27,840 nt of DNA from Tissierellia bacterium (GTDB taxonomy: Bacteria > Bacillota > Clostridia > Tissierellales > Tepidimicrobiaceae): positions 1 to 27,840 of the forward strand of contig JAAZMG010000065.1 in NCBI GenBank assembly GCA_012798935.1. Reading direction: 5' to 3'. A model generated the notes under the pieces. That model worked only from the letters and a program-made list of their open reading frames with translations, was not told the origin of the DNA and searched no databases. Position numbers and translations under genes: made by a program. Of this stretch, positions 15,382 through 23,520 are shown one piece after another (positions within the stretch are counted from its first letter, which is position 1; the number at the start of each line of letters is the position of its first letter).

Positions 15382-15392
15382 CCCTCATCTTT
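15366..15392. terminator. Bidirectional terminator between the ComFB-like and ArsR-like genes
   Basis: GAGGG (15366-15370) pairs with CCCTC (15382-15386). TCTTTTT follows on the plus strand and GTTTTTTT on the minus strand. The left arm is inside the ComFB-like coding region. Confidence 0.65.
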
Positions 15393-15761
15393 TTAATCAT
15401 GCTGCACATGGTCTAGCCCTTGTTTAAATAATTGAAGAACATGATCATCATCTAAGGAATAAATTGCCATCTTGCCTTCCTTTCTAAACTTAACTAATCT
15501 TAAGTTCCTTAAAAGTCTTAAATGGTGAGATATAGCTGATTGGGTCATGTCCAACAAGTTTGCAATATCACATACACATAAAGGGGTTTTTGATAAAACA
15601 TATATTATTCTAAGCCTTGTAGGATCTGCTAGAGCTTTAAAGGTTTGGGCTAATCTATTTATTGTCTCTTCTCCATATAGACTTTCTTTTATAGCTTTTA
15701 ATGTAGCTTCATCAATAGCACTTACATCACAAATTTCTTTTGATTCATTATGGTTTTTCAC
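15393..15761 (-). CDS. ArsR/SmtB family transcriptional repressor (CadC/CzrA-like)
   Basis: 122-residue winged-helix protein: ALADPTRLRIIYVLSKTPLCVCDIANLLDMTQSAISHHLRLLRNLRLVKFRKEGKMAIYSL. The LCVCD motif in the alpha3 helix is the metal site of CadC/ArsR types. The C-terminus DDDHVLQLFKQGLDHVQHD has the D-x-H...H-x-x-H pattern of the alpha5 site of SmtB/CzrA, so Cd/Zn/Pb sensing is likely. No efflux pump lies beside it. The start is GTG (15759-15761) with an in-frame stop just upstream and no Shine-Dalgarno at normal distance; the nearest purine run (GGAAGGGAGG) is some 35 bases away. The message may be leaderless or translated in an unusual way. Confidence 0.9.
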   Translation of the reverse strand: MKNHNESKEICDVSAIDEATLKAIKESLYGEETINRLAQTFKALADPTRLRIIYVLSKTPLCVCDIANLLDMTQSAISHHLRLLRNLRLVKFRKEGKMAIYSLDDDHVLQLFKQGLDHVQHD

Positions 15762-15768
15762 TTTTGTT

Positions 15769-15791
15769 TATTGCAATATTCTATCGCAATA
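15769..15791 (-). promoter_or_regulatory. Tandem TATTGCRATA palindromes before the arsR-type gene (candidate operator)
   Basis: TATTGCAATA (15769-15778, perfect palindrome) and TATCGCAATA (15782-15791, one mismatch) are centred 13 bp apart directly before the start codon. ArsR-family repressors usually bind such sites and autoregulate. Between them, on the minus strand, lies a -10-like TAGAAT. Confidence 0.5.
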
Positions 15792-15817
15792 TGCCTCCCT
15801 TCCTAAGTTTTATAGGA

Positions 15818-17083
15818 TTAGTTCCCTGGTACCATTGGGTTTATAGGATGTATTCTTTTACCTGTCATAGGATCTATATATAAAACCCAGTATCCTGTGC
15901 CTTCATTGGATTCATACCAGGTGTTAAACCCTGTAATTCCTTTAAAAGGTTGTTCCCCTATAGTAAACTTCCCAGGCACTCCATAAATATAATATTTAAT
16001 TTCTTTTCCATCTTTATACATACCAAATAGATAATGACCATATTTCCTAATTAAATTTAAACAAGTTGTAGCGTTGTCTAAAAAAGGATACTTATAATTG
16101 GTACTCATCAAATAGTTATAATAGGGTAAAAATCCTTTATAAGAATCCATACCCCCATCCTCTATTCGCCACCAGCTATAACCATGAAGATACATCCTTA
16201 AAGGCTGTACATTTGGAAAAAATCTCAATATACTTAATATATATTTGGTCATTTGATCTTTATGATTTAAACGCCTAGTATATTCTAAAGATTGGTAGCT
16301 TGGTACATTCTCGGTAGTCGTCTGATTTTCTACTGTTTCTTCTAGGCTTGATTCTTCATAAGTTCCTACTGCTGGTTTGGCCTTTTCTGGGTTTACTTCT
16401 TCTTCAGCTTCTATTATTGATTTACTTTCTTCTAAGCTTACTTCTTCTTCAATCTCTACCGTTTGTTTAGTTTCTTCGGTTTCCTTAATCTGTTCAAAGT
16501 TCATTGGCTCTGGAAAATCTATATATTCTTCCTCTAGAACAAATGATTCTTCAACCGATAACTTCTCTGTTGCCCCTTGGGTTATAGTTTCTTGGGCCTT
16601 AACTTCTATAGGAAATTTGTCGTCCTTTATTCCTTTAGCCTCTGCAGGAGGAAGAAGTTGTTGGTCCTCTTCTTCTGGAATAAGCTGCTTTATAAACCTA
16701 TCTATGGTTTCATTGTCCTTTTCAATATAACCAGCTAATAATATATTTATACCTCTTCTTATAAGAATAGCATCTATTTCATCTATTGAAAAGCCCTTGT
16801 TTTCCAAATCTCTTAGGTTAAGATTAATGCTTGTTCTAGATTTTCCTCTCTCATCTGTAATAATTCTACCCAAATCTTGTTCTTTGACCTGACCATTTAT
16901 ATCCCTTAAAAAATATATCCTATAGTCTTTATCTTCTTCAGAGTTTTCAATATTCAAGTTGATAGTTCCCTTAACTCCCTTTACCTCAATTTTTCCGTAG
17001 CCTTTTGGGTTTATATTTTTAATATTTGTATAATTGTTTTGTAGAATAATGTATTTTCTAATGTATGTAAATTCCCCCGACAT
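15818..17083 (-). CDS. Conserved-looking protein of unknown function in the yabG position
   Basis: 421 residues, no signal peptide or TM segment. Three parts are visible. An N-terminal beta-rich domain (about 1-125) has GYGKIEVKGVKGTINLNIEN and DYRIYFLRD. A low-complexity acidic linker (about 140-255) is full of Glu/Thr (VEIEEEVSLEESKSI repeated with variation). An aromatic-rich C-terminal domain (about 270-421) has GYSWWRIEDGGMDSYKGFLPYYNYL, CLNLIRKYGHYLFG, YYIYGVPGKF and ending WVLYIDPMTGKRI. Similar two-domain proteins occur in sporulating Clostridia, so a spore-envelope role is conceivable. It occupies the place downstream of rsmA held by the spore protease yabG in Bacillus, but shows no YabG similarity that I can see. 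The function is not assigned. Confidence 0.7.
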   Translation of the reverse strand: MSGEFTYIRKYIILQNNYTNIKNINPKGYGKIEVKGVKGTINLNIENSEEDKDYRIYFLRDINGQVKEQDLGRIITDERGKSRTSINLNLRDLENKGFSIDEIDAILIRRGINILLAGYIEKDNETIDRFIKQLIPEEEDQQLLPPAEAKGIKDDKFPIEVKAQETITQGATEKLSVEESFVLEEEYIDFPEPMNFEQIKETEETKQTVEIEEEVSLEESKSIIEAEEEVNPEKAKPAVGTYEESSLEETVENQTTTENVPSYQSLEYTRRLNHKDQMTKYILSILRFFPNVQPLRMYLHGYSWWRIEDGGMDSYKGFLPYYNYLMSTNYKYPFLDNATTCLNLIRKYGHYLFGMYKDGKEIKYYIYGVPGKFTIGEQPFKGITGFNTWYESNEGTGYWVLYIDPMTGKRIHPINPMVPGN

Positions 17084-17110
17084 AAATAACCCCCCTTTTT
17101 AGTCTTTATA

Positions 17111-17980
17111 TTAATATATGTCTAAGGGGGCTAATGTTTTACTAATCTTTATAAAATCTTTAATTTTTAAATTTTCTGCTCTCTCCTCTAAAGGAATATT
17201 GGACTTTTCCAAGACTTCCTTTATAAGTTCTTTTTCTAATCCTAATTCACTATAGGATAGGGAATTTAATATGGTCTTCCTTCTTTTCCCAAAGGCTGCT
17301 TTTACTACTTTAAAAAACAGTTCCCTATTTACCTCTAGCAATTCCTTTTTTAATCTTAATTCTATTACAGCTGAATCTACTTTAGGTTGAGGCATAAATA
17401 CGGTTTTAGGCACTGTTATTAATATTTCTGGATGAGTATAAAAGTTTACAAATACGGAAAGAGACCCATATTGTTTGTTGCCAGGACATGCTACTATTCT
17501 ATCAGCTACTTCTTTTTGTACCATTACTATAATGGATCTTATATTTAGATCCTCTTCTATAAGTTTAGCTATTATAGGGGTAGTTACATAATAAGGAAGG
17601 TTTGCTACTACCTTAATAGGTCCTCCTTCTAACTTTTCCACTATTAGTTTATGGATATCAGTTTTTAATATATCCCCTTGGATTATTTCTATATTGTCAT
17701 AAGCCTTTAGGGTTTCATCTAATATAGGGAGTAAAGCCTTATCTAATTCTACGGCTACTACCTTTTTTGCATTTAAAGCCAATTCCTCTGTTAAAGTTCC
17801 TATTCCTGGACCTATTTCTAATACATAATCCTCCTTTGTAATATCTCCCATTTGTGAAATCTTTCTGACTATATTTCCATCTACAAGAAAGTTTTGTCCT
17901 AAACTCTTTGAAAATTTAAATCCATATTTATTAAGTATTTCCCTTACATATTTAGGGGAGTATAATCTTTTATCCATCAT
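17111..17980 (-). CDS. rsmA: 16S rRNA (adenine(1518)-N6/adenine(1519)-N6)-dimethyltransferase
   Basis: Also called KsgA. It dimethylates A1518 and A1519 in helix 45 of 16S rRNA during small-subunit maturation, using SAM. The 289-residue protein has FSKSLGQNFLVDGNIVRKI, motif I VLEIGPGIGTLTEEL, acidic motif II VVAVELDKALL, and the catalytic NLPYYVTTPI (motif IV). VPKTVFMPQPKVDSAVI and FGKRRKTILNSL follow near the C-terminus. It overlaps rnmV by 11 bp, so the two are translated together. The rnmV-rsmA pair is conserved across Firmicutes. Confidence 0.97.
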   Translation of the reverse strand: MMDKRLYSPKYVREILNKYGFKFSKSLGQNFLVDGNIVRKISQMGDITKEDYVLEIGPGIGTLTEELALNAKKVVAVELDKALLPILDETLKAYDNIEIIQGDILKTDIHKLIVEKLEGGPIKVVANLPYYVTTPIIAKLIEEDLNIRSIIVMVQKEVADRIVACPGNKQYGSLSVFVNFYTHPEILITVPKTVFMPQPKVDSAVIELRLKKELLEVNRELFFKVVKAAFGKRRKTILNSLSYSELGLEKELIKEVLEKSNIPLEERAENLKIKDFIKISKTLAPLDIY

Positions 17981-18521
17981 AACCTTCCATACCCTCCAAT
18001 GCCTTTATGAATTCTTCTCTAGTTATACCAAAGTTATTTAGCCTGTTTAAAAATTGTTTTGAGTTTCCATAGCCTATTCCCAATATATTTCCTAGCTCTT
18101 CCCTCTTTTCCTTACTATTTAATCCACCGGTTAATCCTAAGTCTATTAAATCTTCTTTGGTAAACTCTTCCCTTTTTTCAATGATTATAGGCCTTGCTTT
18201 TTTAATAGCCTCTATTATATCCTCTTTACTAGCATTTTCTACCCCTACATCTCCCTTTTTAAAAGCCTTCCCTCGAGGTAAAAAGGCATGTTTACAATTT
18301 TTAATATTTCTACTTAGATCTTTTCTTATCTTTTCTCCCGCATAATCTGGATCCGTTAATATAATTATACCTCTCTTTTCAGCTACTGTCTTTAAGTTTT
18401 CTATAAAATCCTTTTTATAGCCAAAACCTCCTGTAGCTATAACCTCCGCTTCTAATGCATTTTTTACAGCTACTATATCATCTTTTCCCTCTACTACTAT
18501 AATTTCCTTTATCAAAACCAT
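17970..18521 (-). CDS. rnmV: Ribonuclease M5
   Basis: Matures 5S rRNA in Firmicutes by double-strand cleavage of the precursor. The 183-residue protein has an N-terminal Toprim domain with catalytic Glu (IIVVEGKDD, about 9-17) and the DxD motif region (IILTDPDYAGEKIRKDL, about 54-70), followed by HAFLPRGKAFKKGDVGVE. The C-terminal half (about 110-183) matches the 5S-binding extension. AAGGAG lies before the ATG. It overlaps rsmA by 11 bp. Confidence 0.96.
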   Translation of the reverse strand: MVLIKEIIVVEGKDDIVAVKNALEAEVIATGGFGYKKDFIENLKTVAEKRGIIILTDPDYAGEKIRKDLSRNIKNCKHAFLPRGKAFKKGDVGVENASKEDIIEAIKKARPIIIEKREEFTKEDLIDLGLTGGLNSKEKREELGNILGIGYGNSKQFLNRLNNFGITREEFIKALEGMEGYDG

Positions 18522-18532
18522 CTCTCCTTACC

Positions 18533-18619
18533 AGACATAAGACAGGGGGACGGTACCTTGTCTTGTCTATCGGGTAGTGATGAAACTCGGACAAGTTACC
18601 CGTCCCCTTGTCCGAGTTT
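18533..18619. repeat. Two REP-like palindromes in opposite orientation between tatD and rnmV
   Basis: First unit 18533-18568: AGACATAAGACA and TGTCTTGTCT around GGGGGACGGTACC. Second unit 18583-18619: perfect 13-bp arms AAACTCGGACAAG / CTTGTCCGAGTTT around TTACCCGTCCC, which is the same GGGACGG core on the other strand. The tatD stop (18618-18620) lies in the last arm. The arrangement resembles a BIME, two REPs facing each other. It could also end tatD transcripts. Confidence 0.75.
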
Positions 18620-19385
18620 ATTTTATTCTAAATAATCTTTTAGCATTTTCTGAAGTTTTTGTTGCCACTTCTTCAAAGGGTATTTCTCTTATTTCTGCTA
18701 TGGTTCCAGCTACATATCTTACATATATAGGCTCATTCCTTTTCCCTCTATTAGGTTCTGGTGTTAAGTAAGGGGAATCGGTTTCGACTAATAGCCTATC
18801 TAAGGGAACTGCCTTGGCTACTTCCTTTGGCATTTTTGCATTTTTGAAGGTTACAGGGCCGCCTAAGGATATATAAAATCCTAGCCTTATATATTCTAAG
18901 GCCATCTCTACACTACCTGAATAACAGTGAAGAACTCCCTTTAAACTACCATCTTGTGCTTCTTTTAATATATCAAAGGTTTCCTGAGCTGCATCCCTTG
19001 AATGGATTATAGCGGGCAAATCCACTTCTTTGGCTAAATCAAGCTGTTCTTTAAATCTTTGTCTTTGAATATCCCTTGGAGAATTGTCATAATAATAATC
19101 TAATCCAATCTCCCCTATGGCCACCACCTTTTCTCTTCCTGTAAAAGATTTTAACACCTCTATAGTAGATTCATCCATCTCCTTAGCTGAGTGAGGATGA
19201 ACTCCTACTGCAGCATAGATATTTTCATATTGTTCCGATAAGGAAACTGATTTTATGCTAGATAGTACATCTGATCCAGGATTTATAACTAAATCTATTC
19301 CATTCTCTTTTAAGGATTTGATCAATGTATCCCTATCCTTATCAAACCTTTCATCATCTAAATGAGCATGACTGTCTATTAACAT
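18618..19385 (-). CDS. tatD: TatD family metal-dependent deoxyribonuclease
   Basis: 255-residue TIM-barrel hydrolase equivalent to B. subtilis YabD. Metal and active-site motifs: MLIDSHAHLDDERF (HxH at residues 5-7), GEIGLDYYYD (Glu), IIHSRDA (His), LHCYSG (His) and VETDSPYLTPEP (Asp). TatD proteins are 3'-5' exonucleases or deoxyribonucleases with roles in DNA repair or decay. It lies between metG and rnmV in the conserved order. The stop overlaps a REP-like element. Confidence 0.95.
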   Translation of the reverse strand: MLIDSHAHLDDERFDKDRDTLIKSLKENGIDLVINPGSDVLSSIKSVSLSEQYENIYAAVGVHPHSAKEMDESTIEVLKSFTGREKVVAIGEIGLDYYYDNSPRDIQRQRFKEQLDLAKEVDLPAIIHSRDAAQETFDILKEAQDGSLKGVLHCYSGSVEMALEYIRLGFYISLGGPVTFKNAKMPKEVAKAVPLDRLLVETDSPYLTPEPNRGKRNEPIYVRYVAGTIAEIREIPFEEVATKTSENAKRLFRIK

Positions 19386-19411
19386 ATTTTCACCCCTCTA
19401 ATCATAGATAA

Positions 19412-19436
19412 AGGGGCAGTATGGAAATCTGCCCCT
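19412..19436 (-). terminator. Hairpin after metG (weak terminator or repeat)
   Basis: AGGGGCAG / CTGCCCCT arms with a 9-nt loop, just after the metG stop. The T-tract is poor (TTTATC), so it may be a GTAGGGGCAG-type dispersed repeat or an mRNA 3' stabiliser rather than an efficient terminator. Confidence 0.5.
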
Positions 19437-19442
19437 ACCTTT

Positions 19443-21392
19443 CTAGGATATTGTAGCTCCTGAATCTATATCTTCCAATGTGGATACAAGGGTAATCTTT
19501 CCATCCTTTTCTGCTGCAAGAATCATACCTTTGGATTCTTCTCCCCTTAGTTTAATTGGTTTTAAATTAGCAACTATTACTACCTTTTTTCCAACTAAAT
19601 CCTCTGGAGAATAGTATTCTTTTATTCCAGATACTACTTGCCTTATTTCCTCCCCTACCTTTAATTTTAATATTAAAAGTTTATCTGCCTTTGGATGGTC
19701 TTTAGCTTCTATAATCTCGGCTACTTTGAATTCGATTTTTGCAAAGTCATCTATGGTTATGAATTCTTCTTTAATCTCTTCAGGCTCTGCCTTTTCTTCT
19801 TTCATAGCTTTTCTATTTATCCTCTCTTCTATTAATTTTTCATTTGCCTTATTGTGCCTTATAAGTTCCTTTTCTATGTCTAATCTTGGAAATAGTACTT
19901 CCCCCTTTTCCACTTTAGTTCCTACTTCTATTTTACCCCATTCTTTTGAATCTGCCCAATTGATATTAGCCTCTAGTCCTATTTGCTTCAATATTTCCTT
20001 AGATGTTGCCTCCATAAATGGATTTATCAGTATTGCTATAATTCTGATGCTTTCCGTTAGATTATATAATACTGTGTTAAGTCTTTCCTTATCCTCCTTA
20101 GCTAGTATCCAAGGAGTAGTTTCATCTATATATTTATTAGTTCTCCTAATTATTTTCCATATTTCCTCTAAGGCTTGACTATAGTTTAGTTTATCCATGT
20201 TTTCCTCTACTTTAGCCTTTGCATTTACGGCAACTTCTATTAAAGATTTATCTATTTCTTCCTCTTTCACTGGTGCTTGAAGGATTCCCTCATTATATTT
20301 TTCCACCATTGTAACGGTTCTACTTACTAAATTCCCTAAATCATTAGCTAAGTCTGAATTTAATCTTTGGAAAAACTTTTCTCTTGAGAAGGAGCCGTCT
20401 TGACCAAAGGAAAATTCTCGTAATAGGAAATATTTAAAGGCGTCTATTCCATATAATTCAATTAAAGGCTCTGGATATATGACATTACCTTTGGATTTTG
20501 ACATTTTATCGTCCTCAAATAGTATCCATCCATGACCGAATACTTTAGTTGGAAGCTCTATATCCAATGCCATCAATACTGCAGGCCAGATAATGGTATG
20601 GAATCTAACTATTTCTTTTCCTACTAAATGGACATCAGCAGGCCAGTATTTTTTGAATTTCTCATCATTTTCTGTACCATATCCAAGGGCAGTAATATAG
20701 CAAAGTAGGGCGTCTATCCATACATATACTACATGCTTTGGATCAAAGGGTACTTTTATTCCCCAATTAAAACTAGTTCTAGATACACAAAGGTCTTCTA
20801 ATCCTTCTTTTAAGAAATTATTTATCATCTCATTTTTTCTAGATTCTGGTTGTAAAAATTCTGGATTTTCCTTGTAAAGCTCTATTATTCTATCCCTATA
20901 CTTAGACAATTTGAAAAAATAAGCTTCTTCTTTTGTTAAATGGACTTCTCTACCACAGTCAGGGCATTTTCCATCTACTAATTGACTTTCTGCCCAGAAG
21001 GATTCGCAGGGAGTACAGTATAATCCTTCATAATTAGATTTATAAATATCTCCTTGTTTGTATAACTTTTCAAATACCTTTTGTACTCCTTTTTCATGGT
21101 GTTCATCTGTGGTTCTAATGAATTCGTCATAATCTATTTCCAACATTCTCCAAAGTTTCTTTATATCTTTTACTATTCCGTCTACATATTCTTTTGGTTC
21201 CATGTGGTTTTCTTGAGCCTTTTCTTGGATCTTTTGTCCGTGTTCATCGGAGCCAGTTACTAGGTAAGCATCGTAGCCCTGAGCTTTTTTGAATTTTTTC
21301 AATGTATCTGCTGCTACTGTTGTATAAGTATGACCTATATGTAGATTATCACTTGGATAATATATAGGTGTTGTTATATAAAACTTTTTCAT
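19443..21392 (-). CDS. metG: Methionine--tRNA ligase
   Basis: Class I aminoacyl-tRNA synthetase charging tRNA-Met. The 649-residue protein has YYPSDNLHIGHTYTT (HIGH box, about 18-21) and a Zn knuckle with CTPC and CPDC. DDKMSKSKGNVIYP (KMSKS, about 297-305) and an anticodon-binding helical domain follow. A C-terminal Trbp111-like tRNA-binding domain (about 545-649; FAKIEFKVAEIIEAKDHPKADKLL, VVSGIKEYY, IVANLKPIKLRGEES) mediates dimerisation. It is preceded by a T-box leader, so transcription responds to uncharged tRNA-Met. Confidence 0.97.
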   Translation of the reverse strand: MKKFYITTPIYYPSDNLHIGHTYTTVAADTLKKFKKAQGYDAYLVTGSDEHGQKIQEKAQENHMEPKEYVDGIVKDIKKLWRMLEIDYDEFIRTTDEHHEKGVQKVFEKLYKQGDIYKSNYEGLYCTPCESFWAESQLVDGKCPDCGREVHLTKEEAYFFKLSKYRDRIIELYKENPEFLQPESRKNEMINNFLKEGLEDLCVSRTSFNWGIKVPFDPKHVVYVWIDALLCYITALGYGTENDEKFKKYWPADVHLVGKEIVRFHTIIWPAVLMALDIELPTKVFGHGWILFEDDKMSKSKGNVIYPEPLIELYGIDAFKYFLLREFSFGQDGSFSREKFFQRLNSDLANDLGNLVSRTVTMVEKYNEGILQAPVKEEEIDKSLIEVAVNAKAKVEENMDKLNYSQALEEIWKIIRRTNKYIDETTPWILAKEDKERLNTVLYNLTESIRIIAILINPFMEATSKEILKQIGLEANINWADSKEWGKIEVGTKVEKGEVLFPRLDIEKELIRHNKANEKLIEERINRKAMKEEKAEPEEIKEEFITIDDFAKIEFKVAEIIEAKDHPKADKLLILKLKVGEEIRQVVSGIKEYYSPEDLVGKKVVIVANLKPIKLRGEESKGMILAAEKDGKITLVSTLEDIDSGATIS

Positions 21393-21451
21393 TTTTTATA
21401 CCTCCTGTTTTATTGTATAATTTAGGACCTGTTTTCTCCTTTAAAATAAAA

Positions 21452-21720
21452 GCCTTCATCTCTATATAGAGACGAAGGCATAGTTTTCGTGTTACCACCC
21501 TAATTCATTTAAACTTTGCAGTTTAAACCTCTGTAGGTTACATATATAACCTGGCATATGATAACGGATGCTGCCGTTATAACTTACTTGTTTCAGCTAT
21601 ACGATTTAGGGGCCATGTTCAGATTAATCTTAAACACCGGTTCTCACCAACTCCAGCTCTCTTAAGTTTGGATTAAACTTACTCTTCCCTTCATTATCTT
21701 TATTTTATAGTGGATTATTT
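21452..21720 (-). ncRNA. T-box leader of metG, methionine specifier
   Basis: On the minus strand the T-box AGGGTGGTAACACG (21488-21501) is followed by the terminator GCCTTCGTCTC / GAGATGAAGGC (21452-21479) and T-rich tail. Upstream, Stem I contains AGAGAGCTGGAGTTGGTGAGA and the specifier region GAACATGGCCCC with ATG (21614-21616), the Met codon, matching the downstream gene. Binding of uncharged tRNA-Met would stabilise the antiterminator. Confidence 0.95.
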
Positions 21721-21728
21721 ACTTAAAT

Positions 21729-21757
21729 AATATACAGGAAATATTTAGCTTTGTCAA
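21729..21757 (-). promoter_or_regulatory. sigmaA promoter of the T-box-metG unit
   Basis: TTGACA (21752-21757), 17 nt, TATATT (21729-21734). It lies directly before the T-box leader. Confidence 0.75.
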
Positions 21758-21775
21758 GATGAAACTTTTTTAGTG

Positions 21776-21802
21776 ACCACAATCTAGCCTATACATATAC
21801 TA
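21776..21802 (+). promoter_or_regulatory. Candidate sigmaK promoter of the Pro/Met-rich small protein
   Basis: AC (21776-21777), 16 nt, CATATACTA (21794-21802) fits the sigmaK pattern AC-N16/17-CATAnnnTA. It lies 36 bases before the start codon. Late mother-cell expression would fit a coat protein. Confidence 0.55.
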
Positions 21803-21837
21803 ATATTAGCTAAAACAATTAAAGGAGTTGATTTGTA

Positions 21838-22122
21838 ATGTATTCAACAGATTATAACTATAATAGACCTGCTGTTCCCCCATTATATCCTATGGACCCA
21901 TGTAGACCAATGCCTATGCCTTATGAACCTGCACCTATGCCTGAACCTATGTATCCACATATGCCAATGTGTCCCATGATGGATCCTAGATTTAGAGAAT
22001 GTGTTCAAGTATGTATGATGCAATGTGGAACCTATCCTACCCCTATGGAATACCCAATGAATGTAGGGTATCCTACGGATATGAATGAATTAAATCCATA
22101 CTATACAGAAAATATCGACTAG
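21838..22122 (+). CDS. Pro/Met/Tyr/Cys-rich small protein, probable spore-coat type
   Basis: 94 residues with a biased composition: many Pro, Met and Tyr, and repeated PMP/EPM/PMY motifs such as RPMPMPYEPAPMPEPMYPHMPM. A Cys cluster lies at the centre (CVQVCMMQC). No signal peptide, TM segment or known domain. AAAGGAG lies before the ATG and a perfect hairpin terminator follows. The composition and the sigmaK-like promoter suggest a structural component of the spore coat, cross-linked through Cys or Tyr. This is an inference, not a family assignment. Confidence 0.7.
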   Translation: MYSTDYNYNRPAVPPLYPMDPCRPMPMPYEPAPMPEPMYPHMPMCPMMDPRFRECVQVCMMQCGTYPTPMEYPMNVGYPTDMNELNPYYTENID

Positions 22123-22124
22123 CA

Positions 22125-22150
22125 AAATGCCCTTAATTTTAAGGGCATTT
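22125..22150 (+). terminator. Intrinsic terminator of the coat-like gene
   Basis: Perfect AAATGCCCTTAA / TTAAGGGCATTT inverted repeat with a 2-nt centre, starting just after the stop codon. Confidence 0.8.
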
Positions 22151-22360
22151 CCTAATTATTACAAAAACTTAATATCTTTTCAAGAAATATAATTCCTATT
22201 TTGTAAAAATAAAATGTGAATTTTTGGGATATTGATTCTCACTAGATTTCACTACTATTTTTTACTTTTCTGAATATATTGAAAAATATGGGAAATGCTA
22301 ATTTTTGTCCCCTGTTTATCCTATTTTTTTACAATTATATGGAAATTTATGTTATATAAT
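22151..22360. other. AT-rich gap with no recognisable gene
   Basis: About 210 bp of very AT-rich sequence between the terminator of the coat-like gene and the promoter of the 3D-domain gene. I see no open frame of useful size, no RNA gene and no strong inverted repeat. Confidence 0.6.
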
Positions 22361-22389
22361 TTGACAGAAAAATACTTTTTGCATAGAAT
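22361..22389 (+). promoter_or_regulatory. sigmaA promoter of the G5/3D gene
   Basis: TTGACA, 17 nt, TAGAAT, about 30 bases upstream of the start. AGGAGGG precedes the ATG. Confidence 0.75.
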
Positions 22390-22421
22390 ACTAAGCAGTT
22401 AAAAATATAGGAGGGAAAACT

Positions 22422-23447
22422 ATGGAAGAATTTTCAGTCAAAAAGGCTAACCACTTTAAAATCTTGACTGTCCTCACTATAGCAGCAAGTTTATCTTTAG
22501 GAGCATATATATACACCGCTAAGGAAGTTTCTATATCTGTTGATGATGATACAAGAGAGGTAATTTCCTATGATAATACTGTGGAAGAACTTCTTAAGGC
22601 AGAAGGTATTACACTTAATAAAGGCACATATATAAATGTTCCTTTAGACATCAAATTAGAAGACAATATGAATATAATTATAAAAACACCTAAACCCTAT
22701 ACATTAACTATAGGTGATGTGCAGGATGAAGTAGTATCGGTTCATGTTAAAGTTAAGGATATACTAAAAGATATGAATATAGAATTAGGTGAAAAAGATT
22801 ATACTTATCCTGAACTTAATGATAATGTAGTTACTGGAGGGGAAATTAAAATCTTTAAGGTCAAGGAAGTAGTGGAGGAAACCCAGGAAGTCATTCCCCA
22901 TGAAAATATTGTTAATAACTCAAACAAACTGGACATTGGCGTTGTTAAGGTTGTTCAGGAAGGTAAAAATGGCCTAAAGAATATAAAGGTAAAAAAGGTG
23001 TTTGAAAATGATAAACTTGTATCAGAAAATGTTATAGAAGAAAAAACTATTGAAAAACCTGTTCCTAAAATAGTAGAAAAGGGAACAAGAAATAGATTGG
23101 CATCTTCTAGAGGAAATACAAGATATAAAAAGGCTATTACCATGACAGCTACTGCCTATGATCTATCTTACGAAAGCTGTGGGAAAAAACCTGGAGATAA
23201 GCACTATGGTCTTACAGCTTCTGGTACTAAAGCAAGAGTAGGAGCTGTTGCTGTTGATCCAAGGGTAATACCTTTAGGTACTAAATTGTATGTGGAAAGC
23301 CTTGATGGCACCAAAGATTATGGCTTCTGTATAGCAGAAGATACTGGTGGAGCTATTAAGAATAACAAAATAGATTTATTCTTCAATACTGCTAAGGAAG
23401 TTAGAAACTTTGGTAGAAGAAAAGTAAAAGTTTATATATTAGAATAA
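22422..23447 (+). CDS. YabE-like DUF348/G5/3D domain cell-wall protein
   Basis: 341 residues. An N-terminal signal anchor (about 12-32, FKILTVLTIAASLSLGAYIY) is followed by two ubiquitin-like DUF348 units (about 37-82 and 92-140). A G5 domain comes next (about 147-220, EVVEETQEVIPHENIV and VKKVFENDKLVSENVIEEKTIEKP). The 3D domain closes it (about 240-341) with the three conserved Asp positions in VDPRVIPLGTKLYVE, AEDTGGAIKNNKIDLFF. This is the architecture of B. subtilis YabE, a relative of resuscitation-promoting factors and MltA-type lytic transglycosylases that act on peptidoglycan. In B. subtilis yabE lies between yabD (tatD) and rnmV; here it has moved to the other side of metG, on the opposite strand. 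Confidence 0.92.
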   Translation: MEEFSVKKANHFKILTVLTIAASLSLGAYIYTAKEVSISVDDDTREVISYDNTVEELLKAEGITLNKGTYINVPLDIKLEDNMNIIIKTPKPYTLTIGDVQDEVVSVHVKVKDILKDMNIELGEKDYTYPELNDNVVTGGEIKIFKVKEVVEETQEVIPHENIVNNSNKLDIGVVKVVQEGKNGLKNIKVKKVFENDKLVSENVIEEKTIEKPVPKIVEKGTRNRLASSRGNTRYKKAITMTATAYDLSYESCGKKPGDKHYGLTASGTKARVGAVAVDPRVIPLGTKLYVESLDGTKDYGFCIAEDTGGAIKNNKIDLFFNTAKEVRNFGRRKVKVYILE

Positions 23448-23484
23448 TAGGACTAAGAGAAGTAGTTTATGATAATGCTAAATT

Positions 23485-23508
23485 GGGTGGACTGAGAGTA
23501 GTCCACCC
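23485..23508. terminator. Bidirectional terminator between the G5/3D gene and spmB
   Basis: Perfect GGGTGGACT / AGTCCACCC inverted repeat with a 6-nt loop and TTATTTGTTT after it on the plus strand. It separates convergent genes. Confidence 0.75.
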
Positions 23509-23520
23509 TTATTTGTTTAG

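Noticed and set aside
19726..20178. 150-codon plus-strand open frame
   Set aside because: Antisense shadow of metG.
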